A stretch of 64,000 nt of DNA from Ranitomeya variabilis (lineage: Eukaryota; Chordata; Amphibia; Anura; Dendrobatidae): positions 505,385,535 through 505,449,534 of the forward strand of contig NC_135237.1 of assembly GCF_051348905.1 (NCBI RefSeq). The letters are read 5' to 3'. Numbering within the stretch: the stretch's first letter is position 1; every line of letters begins with the position of its first letter. The translations under genes were made by a program, and so were the position numbers. Positions 47,904-57,599 of the stretch are shown here, piece by piece. Below the pieces are notes generated by a model that saw only the letters and a program-made list of their open reading frames with translations, was not told the origin of the DNA and made no database searches.

Positions 47904-48166
47904 CAGCTCTGGCAAAAATTAAGAGACCACTGCAAAATGTTCAGTTTCTCTGATTTTTCTCTTTATAGGTATATATTTGAGTAAAATATAAACTGTTCTT
48001 TTATTCTATTAACTACTGACAACATGTCTCCTAAGTTCCAAGCAATACATTTTGTATTCATTTTCTGAAAATGAGAAATGGTCAAAATAAAAAATGCATT
48101 GCTTGCAGACCTCAAATAAGGCAACAAAAGTCTGTAATCATTTAGAAACAATACTAATGTTTTAAC
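47904..48166. mobile_element. Tc1-like terminal fragment (CAGCTCTGGCAAAAATTAAG)
   Basis: I recognise AAAATTAAGAGACCACTGCA, TTTCTCTTTATAGGTATATA and TAACTACTGACAACATGTCT from one end of a Tc1-like family. It is cut off at 48166, where a MITE begins. Confidence 0.75.
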
Positions 48167-48169
48167 TTA

Positions 48170-48507
48170 GGCTACTTTCACACTAGCGTCGTACGACGCA
48201 CGTCGCAATGCGACGTATCAACGCATACTATGGAAGCGCCGCACAACGGGGGCTGCGGATGCAGTTTTTCAACGCATCCGCTGCCCCATTCTGAGCTTCG
48301 GGGAGGAGGGGGCGGGGTTCCGGCCGCGCATGCGCGGTCAGAAATGCTGCACACGACGCACCAAAAAATGTTCCATGCTATGTTTTTTGTTGCCGACGGT
48401 TGCGACGTGTGGCAATGTGTCACTAATGTTAGTCTATGGAGAAAAAACGCATCCTGCAAGCAATTTTGCAGGATGCGTTTTTTCTACAAAACGACGCATT
48501 GCGACGT
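48170..48507. mobile_element. GGCTACTTTCACAC MITE, right terminus lost
   Basis: TTA at 48167-48169 precedes GGCTACTTTCACACTAGCG. The interior has the family's CAACGCATCCGCTGCCC and CGCATCCTGCAAGCAATTTT hairpin. The expected GTGTGAAAGTAGCC right end is missing. Confidence 0.7.
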
Positions 48508-48779
48508 TAAGTTATAGGTGATACCGTTAAGACTGGTGGGGGTCTGTCCATTAAACTTCTGACACCCTTCCCTAGTCACTACAATGAGGCACTTTTCTCC
48601 CTGTTAGGGCTCCTTCTCACTTGGAGAAATACGTCCGAGTCTCGCAGGTTAGAACACAGCTCTGGCACACAGTGTCTGCACTATTCTACAGGGTCTTGTG
48701 TGACCTGCAGCACTCTGCTCACTGCTCCTCCTGACCGCCATCCTGCAGCACAGAACACGTCATTGTACGGTCTATGGCC

Positions 48780-49290
48780 GCTGCTCCCGCCAATTACATT
48801 ACGGTCACTTCTCCTTTAAACGATTTGGCGACTAAATTAGGCGTCAGAGCACTTCCGTCCTGAAGCGGGAAGTGACGTCACGACAGGTAAGGCCGCTGGC
48901 GAGGACTGGGAACAAGCGATCGTGCTCTGCGTACGGTAGGTGCCGTAAAGCGAGAACGTTTCGTGGACGATTCTTGGGGTTGTATTTGCCCGTAGTGACG
49001 GCGCACGGTCGCTGAGGTCATGTGCCTTCTGTCTGGCGAGATTTGGTGCGGAGCTTCCGGCTGGCTGCCGCCATTACACCGGGGCGGCCGGGTGTCAGAG
49101 GACGCGTGGATTACTCGGAGTCAGTGAGCAGCTGCTCCAGTCCCCGCCGCCTCCGTGCACGCAGGAGATGGCCGGTGTTGAGTGCACGGAGACCGCACCG
49201 AGCACATGGGCAGCATGGCGGGGAGGCCGGTGAGCTGAGGAGGGGGGAGGGGCGCTGTGTGCTGGGGGGAGGAGGAGACCGCTGGAGTGA
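48780..49290 (+). promoter_or_regulatory. rbm12b: Probable CpG-island promoter and first exon(s) of RBM12B copy 2
   Basis: A CpG-rich segment without inverted ends. GGGAAGTGACGTCACGACAG at about 48870 combines an ETS-type and a full CRE site and is directly followed by GTAAGG, a good splice donor. A second donor-like GTGAGC follows ATGGCGGGGAGGCCG near 49215. RBM12B copy 2 has an acceptor right before its ATG, so a non-coding exon here is likely. This is inference and needs a transcript. Confidence 0.55.
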
Positions 49291-49297
49291 TGCTTTA

Positions 49298-49583
49298 GGG
49301 CCTGTGCACAGGGTGCGGATTGGCAGCAGTTTCCCATCATGGTTTCCCGTCAGTACCATGTTAACCGATGGAAAGCAAAATACCGCATGGAAACGCGTTG
49401 TATTTTCCACAGCATGTCAGTTCTTTGTGCGGATTCCGCAGGGTTTTACACCTGCTCCCCTATAGGAATCCACACAAAAACCGCGGTAAATCCACAGGTA
49501 AAACGCACTGAGTTTTACCTGTGGATTTTTCAAAAACAGTGCGGAAAAATTTGCACGTGAATCCGCAGCGTGTGCACATAGCC
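49298..49583. mobile_element. Foldback MITE (GGGCCTGTGCACAG) with TTA duplication
   Basis: TTA at 49295-49297 and 49584-49586. It sits in the putative first intron of RBM12B copy 2. Interior words TGCGGATT and AATCCGCA as in 31736-32054. Confidence 0.8.
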
Positions 49584-49991
49584 TTAGGATCAAAACAATG
49601 GCTGCTCCCCTTCCACAGCTATTCTGGCAGATGACAAGACATCGCATCACGTGTCTGCTGCAGCCACCTGACATCACAGTTTCAGTGCGCCGTGGGAGGA
49701 GAGCAGCCATTTTTTTTTATTGGGGGGGGGGGGGGGGGTGTTATCCACAATCTGGATATCTGATAGTTTCACCCCTTACAGCTGAGAACACGTGGAGAAT
49801 TTAACCTGTTAGTTACCATTGTTTCATATGGGGTCACAGTGTCCTAATTACATATTTTAGGGACTGAGGATTTCCTGTATGGGCAGCACTAGGACCCTTC
49901 TAGAAAGATCTCTAGGAAAATCAGTACAGTAAGCTTGCTGGTGGGCCGCACTGTCCCCTTCACATGATGAAATAGCGTATCTAATAACTCT

Positions 49992-50228
49992 GTCTTTTTC
50001 TCTGTGTCTTTTTCTCTGTGTCTTTTTCTCTGTGTCTTTTTCTCTGTGTCTTTTTCTGTGTCTTTTTCTCTGTGTCTTTTTCTCTGTCTTTTTCTCTGTC
50101 TTTTTCTCTGTGTCTTTTTCTCTGTGTCTTTTTCTCTGTGTCTTTTTCTCTGTGTCTTTTTCTCTGTGTCTTTTTCTCTGTGTCTTTTTCTCTGTGTCTT
50201 TTTCTCTGTGTCTTTTTCTCTGTGTCTT
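49992..50228. repeat. 14-bp minisatellite (TTTTTCTCTGTGTC)n
   Basis: About 17 units of a 14-bp or shortened 12- and 10-bp pyrimidine-rich unit on the + strand, in the putative first intron of RBM12B copy 2. Long open frames across it on both strands are artefacts. Confidence 0.95.
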
Positions 50229-50437
50229 TCCCCCCCATGTCAAGAAACATTGGAGGTGGAAAAAGGGATTTTTTTTTTCATAATCGTGCCAGGCATTTTG
50301 ACTAGAAAGATGGAAAACCTCTTTGAGTTTAAATACAAATTTTATCTAAAAGTTGTGAAAAGATAAATTTGTATTTGCTATCCATGCATGCAGTACATAG
50401 TGTGTAGATGTTAATCTGTTACACCCATGCAATCTTA

Positions 50438-51130
50438 GGGCAGTCTCACACGTCCAGATAATTCCGGTACCGGAAACAATCGGTACCGGAATTATCCGTG
50501 TGCCCCTACGTTTCTGGTGTACATCAGTGTGGCACACGTGCCCTCCGCTCATTTACAGTCATGAATAGGCGGCTCCACCCCTATGGGAGGTGGAGCCGCA
50601 TATTCATGACTGTAATCGGCGGCCCCACGTGACCGCATACAGTAGAAGGTGCGGCCGGGACAGAACACTGCGAGGGAGGCGGGTGAGTATTTTCAGAACA
50701 GCGGGGGGACGCACAGAAGGTGGGAGGGCGGGGGACAGATAGATCTTCCTTTTAAACACTATTATTCATATCTTCTATGCAGCAAACGCTGCTGCAGGGA
50801 AGATATGAATCGCGGCTTCAGCACCATGTGGGGGGGACAGCGCTTACTGTAGCGCTGTCTCCTGCACGGCACAGGGACTGCACACGGAGAACTTCCGTGT
50901 GCGGTACGTGTTTTACACGGACCCATTGACTTTAATGGGTCCGTGTAATACGTGCGCTCCCACGAACACTGACATGTCTCCGTGTTTGGCACACGGAGAC
51001 ACGGTCCGCAAAAAATCAATGACATCTGAACAGATGCATTGATTTTAATTGGTCTACGTGTGTCAGTAGCTCAGGTACGTGAGGAAACTGTCACCTCACG
51101 TACCGGAGCCACTGACGTGTGAAACCGGCC
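50438..51130. mobile_element. TWA-type foldback (GGGCAGTCTCACAC) with TTA duplication
   Basis: TTA at 50435-50437 and 51131-51133. The left end has the hairpin AATTCCGGTACCGG, and the right end GACGTGTGAAACCGGCC pairs imperfectly with it. Inner pairs include CGGCTCCACCCCTATG and its complement. Confidence 0.75.
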
Positions 51131-51278
51131 TTATGTGGTAAATCTGCACATACTCTGCGGACCACCTGCAGGAGATATTGACAAATTTCAAACATGCACC
51201 TCAGGTCAGTTTACACAGCGTTAAAATTAAAAAAGCACAATGCAAATGTAAATCCTATCCACTTTGCTGGAAGTGTAA

Positions 51279-51702
51279 GGCTATGTTCATGCTAGGTGTT
51301 TTTTTTCAGCATTTTTTTTTCTGCAGCAAATCCTTCTCTTTTGGCAGTAAAAAAAAAAAAAAAAAAGGCTTTGCAGCATTTTTGACATGCTACATTTGTC
51401 TCTTGTGCATTGTAATAAAGTTTATAGCAAAAAAAAAAGGAATTCTACTTAATCAGGTTTTGGCACACAAACCGCAGCAAAGCCTGACACCTGCGGTATT
51501 TCACCACCAACTACTTTCAATAGGTGAAAACGCTGAAAGTGACATGCTGTATTCTGCAAAAAACAAAGGCACAAAATATTGTTGACAAAAAAAATGCATC
51601 AGATTTCTGAAATCTCATAGTCTATGCTCGTACTGTAAAATGCAGCTGAAAATTTGCAGCTAAAAAAACGCATAAAATAATTGCCTTGTGTGAACATAGC
51701 CC
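51279..51702. mobile_element. Foldback MITE (GGCTATGTTCATGC)
   Basis: TAA at 51276-51278 precedes GGCTATGTTCATGC. The right end reads TGTGTGAACATAGCC. AT-rich interior with AGCATTTTT/AAAAATGC words, as in 16889-18896. Confidence 0.65.
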
Positions 51703-52113
51703 AACTCCTTTGTTTCCAGAGCAACGAAAATAGCGTAAAAAAAAGAAAAAAACTTGATCTTGGGATGGTGCTTTTAGTGATTCATTGCTGAGACAGTAAT
51801 AACGGTCTATGTGCCAGCCTGCGGGGCTCTAGGGACGGGCAAGGGCTGCCTTTTGCTTGTTTCCCTGCCTCGGGAGTTTCTGAAGTCTTGTCTTCCTGTG
51901 GGCAGAGCATGGCATAATCCTTTAAGGCCCAAACTAACATGGACACGAAGTAAAAAATAGATATGCTATTGGTTCTTCCATCTCTGTGGTTCACATTTTC
52001 ATTAATGAAAAACATGTTTTTACATCCATTTATTAGCATGTTCTTCTAAGTTTAGATGATTAAAAAAATCTAAAGTCATATATTTTTTTTTTTTTTTAAT
52101 TCTGTCCCCCCAG

Positions 52114-53883
52114 GTAAAAATGTCACAAATTGTCCGTTTAGAAGGTGTTTCATCTGCTGTTAACCTACAAGACCTTCGATCACACTTTATAGGATTGGAA
52201 ATTCCCCAAGGAGGAATTACGGTCATTGGTGGTCATTGTGGTGTGGCTTATGTTAGCTTCAACTCTCGCTTAGATGCACAGCATGCTGTTCGATTATCTG
52301 GCCGCTCCCTAAAGGGGTCCATTATTTATGCTCATCGCAGCTCTATATCAGAAATGGCCCACTCCTTAAAAAACTTTGACATGTCTAGAAATGGAGTCCA
52401 TAAGGGCAGAGATTCTTTTTCACGGCCTTCTTTTACATCAGGGCGTGGAAGGGGAGGTCACCATTCAAGGTCTCCAGAAAGGTTTTCTGATTCATCGTTT
52501 CGGAGATCTAGGTCACCACATTGGCATTTTAGATCTCCACAAAGGTTTCCGCCGCCTCAGCAAAGGTATACAAGATCACCAACTTGGCATTCTCAGTCTT
52601 CTCACAGTCATTCTAGATCGCCACGATTTCGTTCTCGATCTCCTCGTGTGAGATCTAGGTCTCCCGAAATGCATACAAGCTCTTCACAAGATATGTCCTA
52701 TGATTCTTTATACAGTGGCGACTACCACGTGCATGTGACCAACCTGGCCTGTTCCACCAAGAAAAAAGATTTGAGGAATTGGTTTTTTAACCTTGTGCAT
52801 GATAAACACATTCGGTTTCTGAATGACAAGAAGGGCGCAAAAACAAGAGAATGTTTGGTTGTATTCCAAACTGAGACGGACTTCAAGAGAGTTCTTCGAC
52901 TTGACAAAGTAAAGTTTAATGGACGTCTTATGTTCATCAGTCCTATTTCTAAGTCCGAGATGACAAATATGCTAACAGGCACGAGAGTATTATTCTCGCA
53001 TCATCGTTCAAGGGGAAAGTGTGTTCTTGTTAGAAACTTTCTTCCAGATGTGAAGAAAAGTGACATTCAAAAGTTCTTCGCTGGCTTGTCTCTCAACGAA
53101 GAAGACATTTCACTGCTGTGTGACAAACGTGGAGTTGGCCTAGGTGAAGCCTTGGTCAGCTTCTCGTCTGATGAAGACTTCAAACTAGCTGAAAAGCTGC
53201 ATCGGAAGAAGTTTAGAGACCGGGAAATCAAACTGAGACTAATTCCTGAGGAGAAGCTGGAAAGTTTCTTATATGTAAATTCTGCAGGCGTGATCCCCGA
53301 CGATCCAAATGATTGTGTAACCCAGGAAGATGATTTACTTGATGAGGATGACAGTCAGGATTCTAATACACCTCACGAAGATGACCAGAATGATAACATC
53401 ACAGATGAAGATTCAACTTTCCACCAAACGGACAACACTAATGAATGTGTCAGTCAGGCGGATGATGCACCTGATAAATCTCCTGTTCAAGAGGATGATG
53501 CAATTGATGAATTTCCTCTCCAAGGCGATGATGATGATGATCATCATCCTGCTGTCCAGGCAGATGATGCACCCGATGATCCTGCTGTCCAGGCAGATGA
53601 TGCAACCGATGATCCTGCTGTCCAGGCAGATGATGCAACCGATGATCCTGCTGTCCAGGCAGATGATGCAACTGATGATCCTGCTGTCCAGGCAGATGAT
53701 GCACCCGATGATCCTGCTGTCCAGGCAGATGATGCACCCAATGATCCTGCTGTCCAGGCAGATGATGCACCCGATGATCCTGCTGTCCAGGCAGATGATG
53801 CAGATGATGATGAACTTGATGATCCTGATGTCCAGGCAGATGATGATCCTACTGTCCAAGCAGATGATGCACAAAGTGCCTAG
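52114..53883 (+). CDS. rbm12b: RBM12B-like RNA-binding protein, copy 2 with RS linker and acidic repeat tail (CDS 52120-53883, 587 aa)
   Basis: Single-exon coding region. A strong acceptor (polypyrimidine, CCCCCAG at 52107-52113) lies 6 nt before the ATG at 52120, with A at -3. Domains: RRM1 about residues 4-72 (VRLEGV; IGGHCGVAYVSF), an RS/RG-rich linker about 100-182 with many RSP/RSRSP units, an RRM about 203-278 (RECLVVF), an RRM about 301-377 (CVLVRNF; GEALVSF), then an acidic tail 391-587 made largely of VQADDAPDDPA 11-mers. The RRM after the RS linker aligns with RRM3 of copy 1 and of mammalian RBM12B, so the ancestral RRM2 is missing and the RS stretch that precedes RRM3 in mammals is enlarged. 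The C-terminal RRM is absent. Likely a nuclear RNA-binding/splicing-associated protein (family knowledge plus RS domain). Confidence 0.87.
   Translation, partial: VKMSQIVRLEGVSSAVNLQDLRSHFIGLEIPQGGITVIGGHCGVAYVSFNSRLDAQHAVRLSGRSLKGSIIYAHRSSISEMAHSLKNFDMSRNGVHKGRDSFSRPSFTSGRGRGGHHSRSPERFSDSSFRRSRSPHWHFRSPQRFPPPQQRYTRSPTWHSQSSHSHSRSPRFRSRSPRVRSRSPEMHTSSSQDMSYDSLYSGDYHVHVTNLACSTKKKDLRNWFFNLVHDKHIRFLNDKKGAKTRECLVVFQTETDFKRVLRLDKVKFNGRLMFISPISKSEMTNMLTGTRVLFSHHRSRGKCVLVRNFLPDVKKSDIQKFFAGLSLNEEDISLLCDKRGVGLGEALVSFSSDEDFKLAEKLHRKKFRDREIKLRLIPEEKLESFLYVNSAGVIPDDPNDCVTQEDDLLDEDDSQDSNTPHEDDQNDNITDEDSTFHQTDNTNECVSQADDAPDKSPVQEDDAIDEFPLQGDDDDDHHPAVQADDAPDDPAVQADDATDDPAVQADDATDDPAVQADDATDDPAVQADDAPDDPAVQADDAPNDPAVQADDAPDDPAVQADDADDDELDDPDVQADDDPTVQADDAQSA
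53548..53871 (+). repeat. rbm12b: Coding 33-bp minisatellite in RBM12B copy 2
   Basis: Eight consecutive 33-bp units begin CCTGCTGTCCAGGCAGATGA at 53548, 53581, 53614, 53647, 53680, 53713, 53746 and 53779, followed by two degenerate units. Unit length is a multiple of three, so copy-number change keeps the frame. Each unit encodes PAVQADDAPDD or a one-residue variant. Confidence 0.97.
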
Positions 53884-54210
53884 TGCATTTTGAGCAAAGA
53901 GGATATACATCTAGACCATGATAACTGCATCCAGGAAGATACGATTTCAAGTCTTGATGGCTTAGGGCGATGAAGTGTGGTGGTTATTTTTATATGTAAT
54001 AATTCCTAAAATCCCCCTACCTTAGATTAAGTGTCCTGTTGTGGATGGATTTTTAGCTATGTTAGAAGTATTGCCTGACGTATACCTCCAATGGAAGACT
54101 CTGTGACCTACTGTACAGTAGCACAGTAGTATACATCTCCCACTTACCACCATAGTAAAGACATTATAAGATACAATTTTCTCTTTAATAAAACATGTGG
54201 GCCCACTGTA
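53884..54210 (+). other. rbm12b: RBM12B copy 2 3' UTR with poly(A) signal
   Basis: Unique AT-rich DNA after the stop. AATAAA at about 54186-54191 is a candidate polyadenylation signal about 300 nt downstream. Confidence 0.5.
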
Positions 54211-54575
54211 TAAGAAAGTACAGTTAATGGTATACCAATACATACACCCGACAGAGGCAAAAAAAAGCACTCTTTGGGTGATGAATTATGAAATTTAATA
54301 TGTATATATTCTAAGAGATGATTTTGCTTTGAAAGCTACCCAAGCAAACAATATGGACTTCATCAGGACCATTTTTTTTTCCTGAAATTCATGTGTTTTG
54401 GGTTAAAAATGTCTTAAAATTGTTTCATTTAAAATTCTGCTTAGTTTTACATTCGCACGTTCTATTTCCCTGCACATTAATGGCTGCAGAATGAGTTACC
54501 ATATAAGCCGAGGCACCTAATTTTGCCATGAAAAACTGGGAAAATGTATTCACTCGAGTGTGAGCAGAGTATGAA

Positions 54576-55018
54576 TTGTCCCCTCATCCCCATCCTGGTG
54601 TGCATGGGTCCCCCCCCATCCCCATCCTGGTGTGCATGGTGTCCCCCCCCCCCCCCCTCATCCCCATCCTGGTGTGCATGGCCCCCCCCCCTCGTCCCCA
54701 TCCTGGCGTGCATGCCCCCCCCCCCTCATCCCCATCCTGGTGTGCGTGGTCCCCCCCTCATCCCCATCCTGGTGTGCGTGGTCCCCCCCCCTCATCCCCA
54801 TCCTGGTGTGCGTGGTCCCCCCCCCCCCTCATCCCCATCCTGGTGTGCGTGGTCGTCCCCCCCCTCATCCCCATCCTAGTGTGCGTGGTCGTCCCCCCCT
54901 CATCCCCATCCTAGTGTGCGTGGTTCCCCCCCCCCCCCCTATCCCCATCCTGGTGTGCATGCCCCCCCTTATCCCCATCCTGGTGTGCATGCACCCCCCC
55001 CCCCCCCCCCTCCTCATC
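54576..55018. repeat. Minisatellite, CATCCCCATCCTGGTGTGC plus C-run units
   Basis: About a dozen units of roughly 30-40 bp in which CATCCCCATCCTGGTGTGCR alternates with C runs of 6 to 20. It ends in a T run. Proline-rich open frames across it are artefacts. Confidence 0.95.
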
Positions 55019-55039
55019 CCCCTTTTTTTTTTTTTTTTT

Positions 55040-56406
55040 TTAACTCCTCTCTGATTTTATGACCACAGGCCACATCTAAGTTTAGCTGAACTTTGGGTCC
55101 AAGAGAAGCTCAGAAAGACAGATGAGTATTGTGACCTCTCCTCAGACTGCGCTCTCATATTGTCAATTAACTCATTCTGCAGTCAGCATTGTGTAGTGAA
55201 GCAGCCCATGAGAGCTAAACAGTATAGAATGAATGCAATTGCAAAACTTCGTAATGCGTGCATTTAAGTAAAGAAAACCTGCCCCCTAAGATGCCCATAA
55301 CCTCCAATGCCAACAGTCTAACAGCATGTCACTTACAGGAAACATCAGCTCCATCAGCTGTTCTTTATGAAGGCAGCATGGTACTGTGATATGCAGAATA
55401 TTCCTGCCAGCCAGACTCTTGACAAGCTTCTTGCTATGTGCAGCAATTAAAAAAAAAATAAATAAAAATTCTGCTGATGGGAGAGAAAATCACATGATTG
55501 GGCTTCTGGCTACACACTGCGCAGTTTAGCATGTAAGTTCTCACAAACTGCTTCACTTCATGGGTATGTGCACACCGCGCCTTTTAGACACCAGTGGTGT
55601 TTTTCCTGAATTGACTTTTCTTTGCAGCTGTACATATATAAAGATGCATGAAGCTTGGTGAGGTCACTTTTCTTTTTTTTTTTTTTTTTTTTTTCTTCCC
55701 CTAACCCCCTGTGTCATAACTTTCAAAGCCAAGAGCACTTAAAAGAAGCTCATAGTCAAAACATATCCACAGCAATGCTTATGTTAATAATTTTTTTTAT
55801 TTTTTAGCAATTTTATGTGCTTTTGCAGGTGTTTAACAGGTTCCCTTTTAAATGGGGGAGTGTCTGAGTACAGTAGTATTGAAACCAAGTACGGGCGCTG
55901 GGTGCACCCTTGGTAAGGCCAGACATTGAAGTGCACCTTCCCTCTTGTTTTCCATCTATCTCTGCCATTTTAGGCTCTATAAATCCAGAGCTCTGAATCA
56001 AAAGGAGGGGTAGGGGGTGTGGAGAGAGAGAGAGATGGAAAATAAGTAGGTGGGAAGGTGCAGTGAAATGTTCAGCCAGACCATTTAATTACTAAACTTG
56101 GCATAAAATGACCAGATATGCTTTTTATGTGAACTAAGCTGTAGCGGTTTATCTGTTGGAAAAGCACAAGGATCCCAATCATTATCCTCTTCCCTAATAT
56201 CATCTATCAGATTTAGGAGGGTGCAGACAGACGGGCCGTACTACTTGCTCGAGGATCGTTTGCAATCCTCGGACTGGCAGTTGGCTCTCCTGAGTGTGTC
56301 AGCATGTATTTCTATGCACCCGTCATGCTCCAGTCAGGAGAGCCGACGGGCAGTCCAAGGATTGTAATCCTCACGTGAGTAATACGGCAGTCTGAATGCA
56401 CCCTAA
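55040..56406. other. Intergenic stretch, nothing recognised
   Basis: No credible ORF. A MITE-like end (GGGTATGTGCACACCGCGCC) near 55561 has no clear partner, and an A/T run lies near 55670-55695. Confidence 0.35.
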
Positions 56407-56620
56407 GGATGGTAGACAGAGATGAGGGAGGAGATTTAGGGTGGTGCAAAACTGTGGAGAACTTTGTGGCTGAGAAGGAGCAGTTTATATTGTATTCTGC
56501 AGTGGATGGGTAACCAGTGCAATGAATGGAACAAAGTGGAGGCATCAGTGTAGTGGCTGGACAGACATATGATCCTAATCTGACTGAGCCCGCAGAGAGT
56601 ATTTGCCGGACACACCAACT
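56407..56620 (-). pseudogene. Non-LTR retrotransposon reverse-transcriptase tail
   Basis: The minus strand encodes LHWLPIHCRIQYKLLLLSHK followed by LHSFAPP. The pattern L-WLP---RI-YK-LLL--K-LH--AP is the conserved end of many non-LTR reverse-transcriptase ORFs. Only about 60 residues are readable. A decayed relative lies at 27540-28100. Confidence 0.7.
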
Positions 56621-56819
56621 AAGGGCTGCTTCAGATATCCGAGCATGGACTGGCCAAATGTCTCCCGAAATGATTGTGACAGCTTCATATAGTTCTGAGG
56701 CTGTGACGCTTGGGTTGGGAGAGCCATGACCTGCCCATACTCTGACCAATTTGCATGGATGTCTGAAGCAGCCCTTGGGCGGGTGGGGCACTTAGTCTTA
56801 GGAGCACAAAATGTGTTAA

Positions 56820-57147
56820 AGGGAACCTATCACCTGAATTTGGCGGGACCAGTTTTGGGTCATATGGGTGGGGTTTTCGGGAGTTTGATTCACCCTTTCC
56901 TTACCCGCTGGCTGCATGCTGGCCGCAATATTGGATTGAAGTTCATTCTCTGTCCTCCATAGTACACGCCTGTGTAAGGCAATATTGCCTTGCGCAGGCG
57001 TGTACTCCGGAGGACAGAGAATGAACTTCAATCCAATATTGTGGCCAGCATGCAGCCAGCGGGTAAGGAAAGGGTGAATCAAACTCCCGAAAACCCCACC
57101 CATATGACCCGAAACTGGTCCCGCCAAATTCAGGTGATAGGTTCCCT
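56820..57147. mobile_element. Kolobok-like palindromic MITE with TTAA duplication
   Basis: TTAA at 56816-56819 and 57148-57151 flanks AGGGAACCTATCACCTGAAT and its inverted complement. The arms stay complementary to a centre near 56985 (GGCAATATTGCC). It interrupts the minus-strand coding-like fragment at 57152-57586. Confidence 0.9.
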
Positions 57148-57151
57148 TTAA

Positions 57152-57586
57152 CATTTGATACCACCCTGGAGGGAGAATGTTTTTGTGTTTATTATGGTAG
57201 AAAGGATTGACCACCATGCAGGGAAGTAGTAGCCATGTGTATAAAGTCACTAGTTTGCCATTGATCTTGCCTTGCATTATCTCAGTTCGTAAGTTGTTCA
57301 CTTGTTTAATACAATCTTCTTCTAAACTGAAAAAATCTGTATTGTTTAATTCGTTAGAGGAGTCATTTTTGTAGATATGATCCCTCACTTTCATTAAGCA
57401 TGACCAAATGTGACCAGCAACATCTATGAAGTTAGTTTTCACCTCCAACCACATCGACTCATTACCAAGTTCGGAGCCACAGGGACCCCGCTTGCTTTTT
57501 GCACAACTTTCAGTTACAGTAACATATCTTCCTACGTTGCACTGTGAAATCCCATTAATTTCATGTCTCTTCGTTAAATTAGTTGT
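57152..57586 (-). pseudogene. Unrecognised coding-like fragment interrupted by a MITE
   Basis: The minus strand is open for about 145 codons from after a TGA at 57587-57589 to the MITE at 57151. It reads NGISQCNVGRYVTVTESCAK, then a charged mixed region with NFIDVAGHIWSCLMKVRDH, then LVTLYTWLLLPCMVV and ILPPGWYQ next to the insertion. The residue mix looks protein-like (regular Cys, Trp and hydrophobic spacing), unlike the low-complexity frames elsewhere. I cannot assign a family: a retroelement gag or env remnant, or an exon of a decayed gene, are both possible. No start codon or splice sites are convincing. Confidence 0.4.
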
Positions 57587-57599
57587 TCATGAATTTTCA

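Noticed and set aside
49857-50366. Long open frames on both strands across 49992-50228
   Set aside because: They are translations of a 14-bp minisatellite (FSLCLFLC or KKTQRKRH repeats). No start context or flanking coding signal.
53330-53910. Second + frame and minus-strand frames over the RBM12B copy 2 tail
   Set aside because: A 33-bp repeat without stops stays open in several frames. The RRM-containing frame is the real one.
54477-55054. Proline-rich open frames in three frames
   Set aside because: C-run minisatellite artefacts, open in several frames at once.
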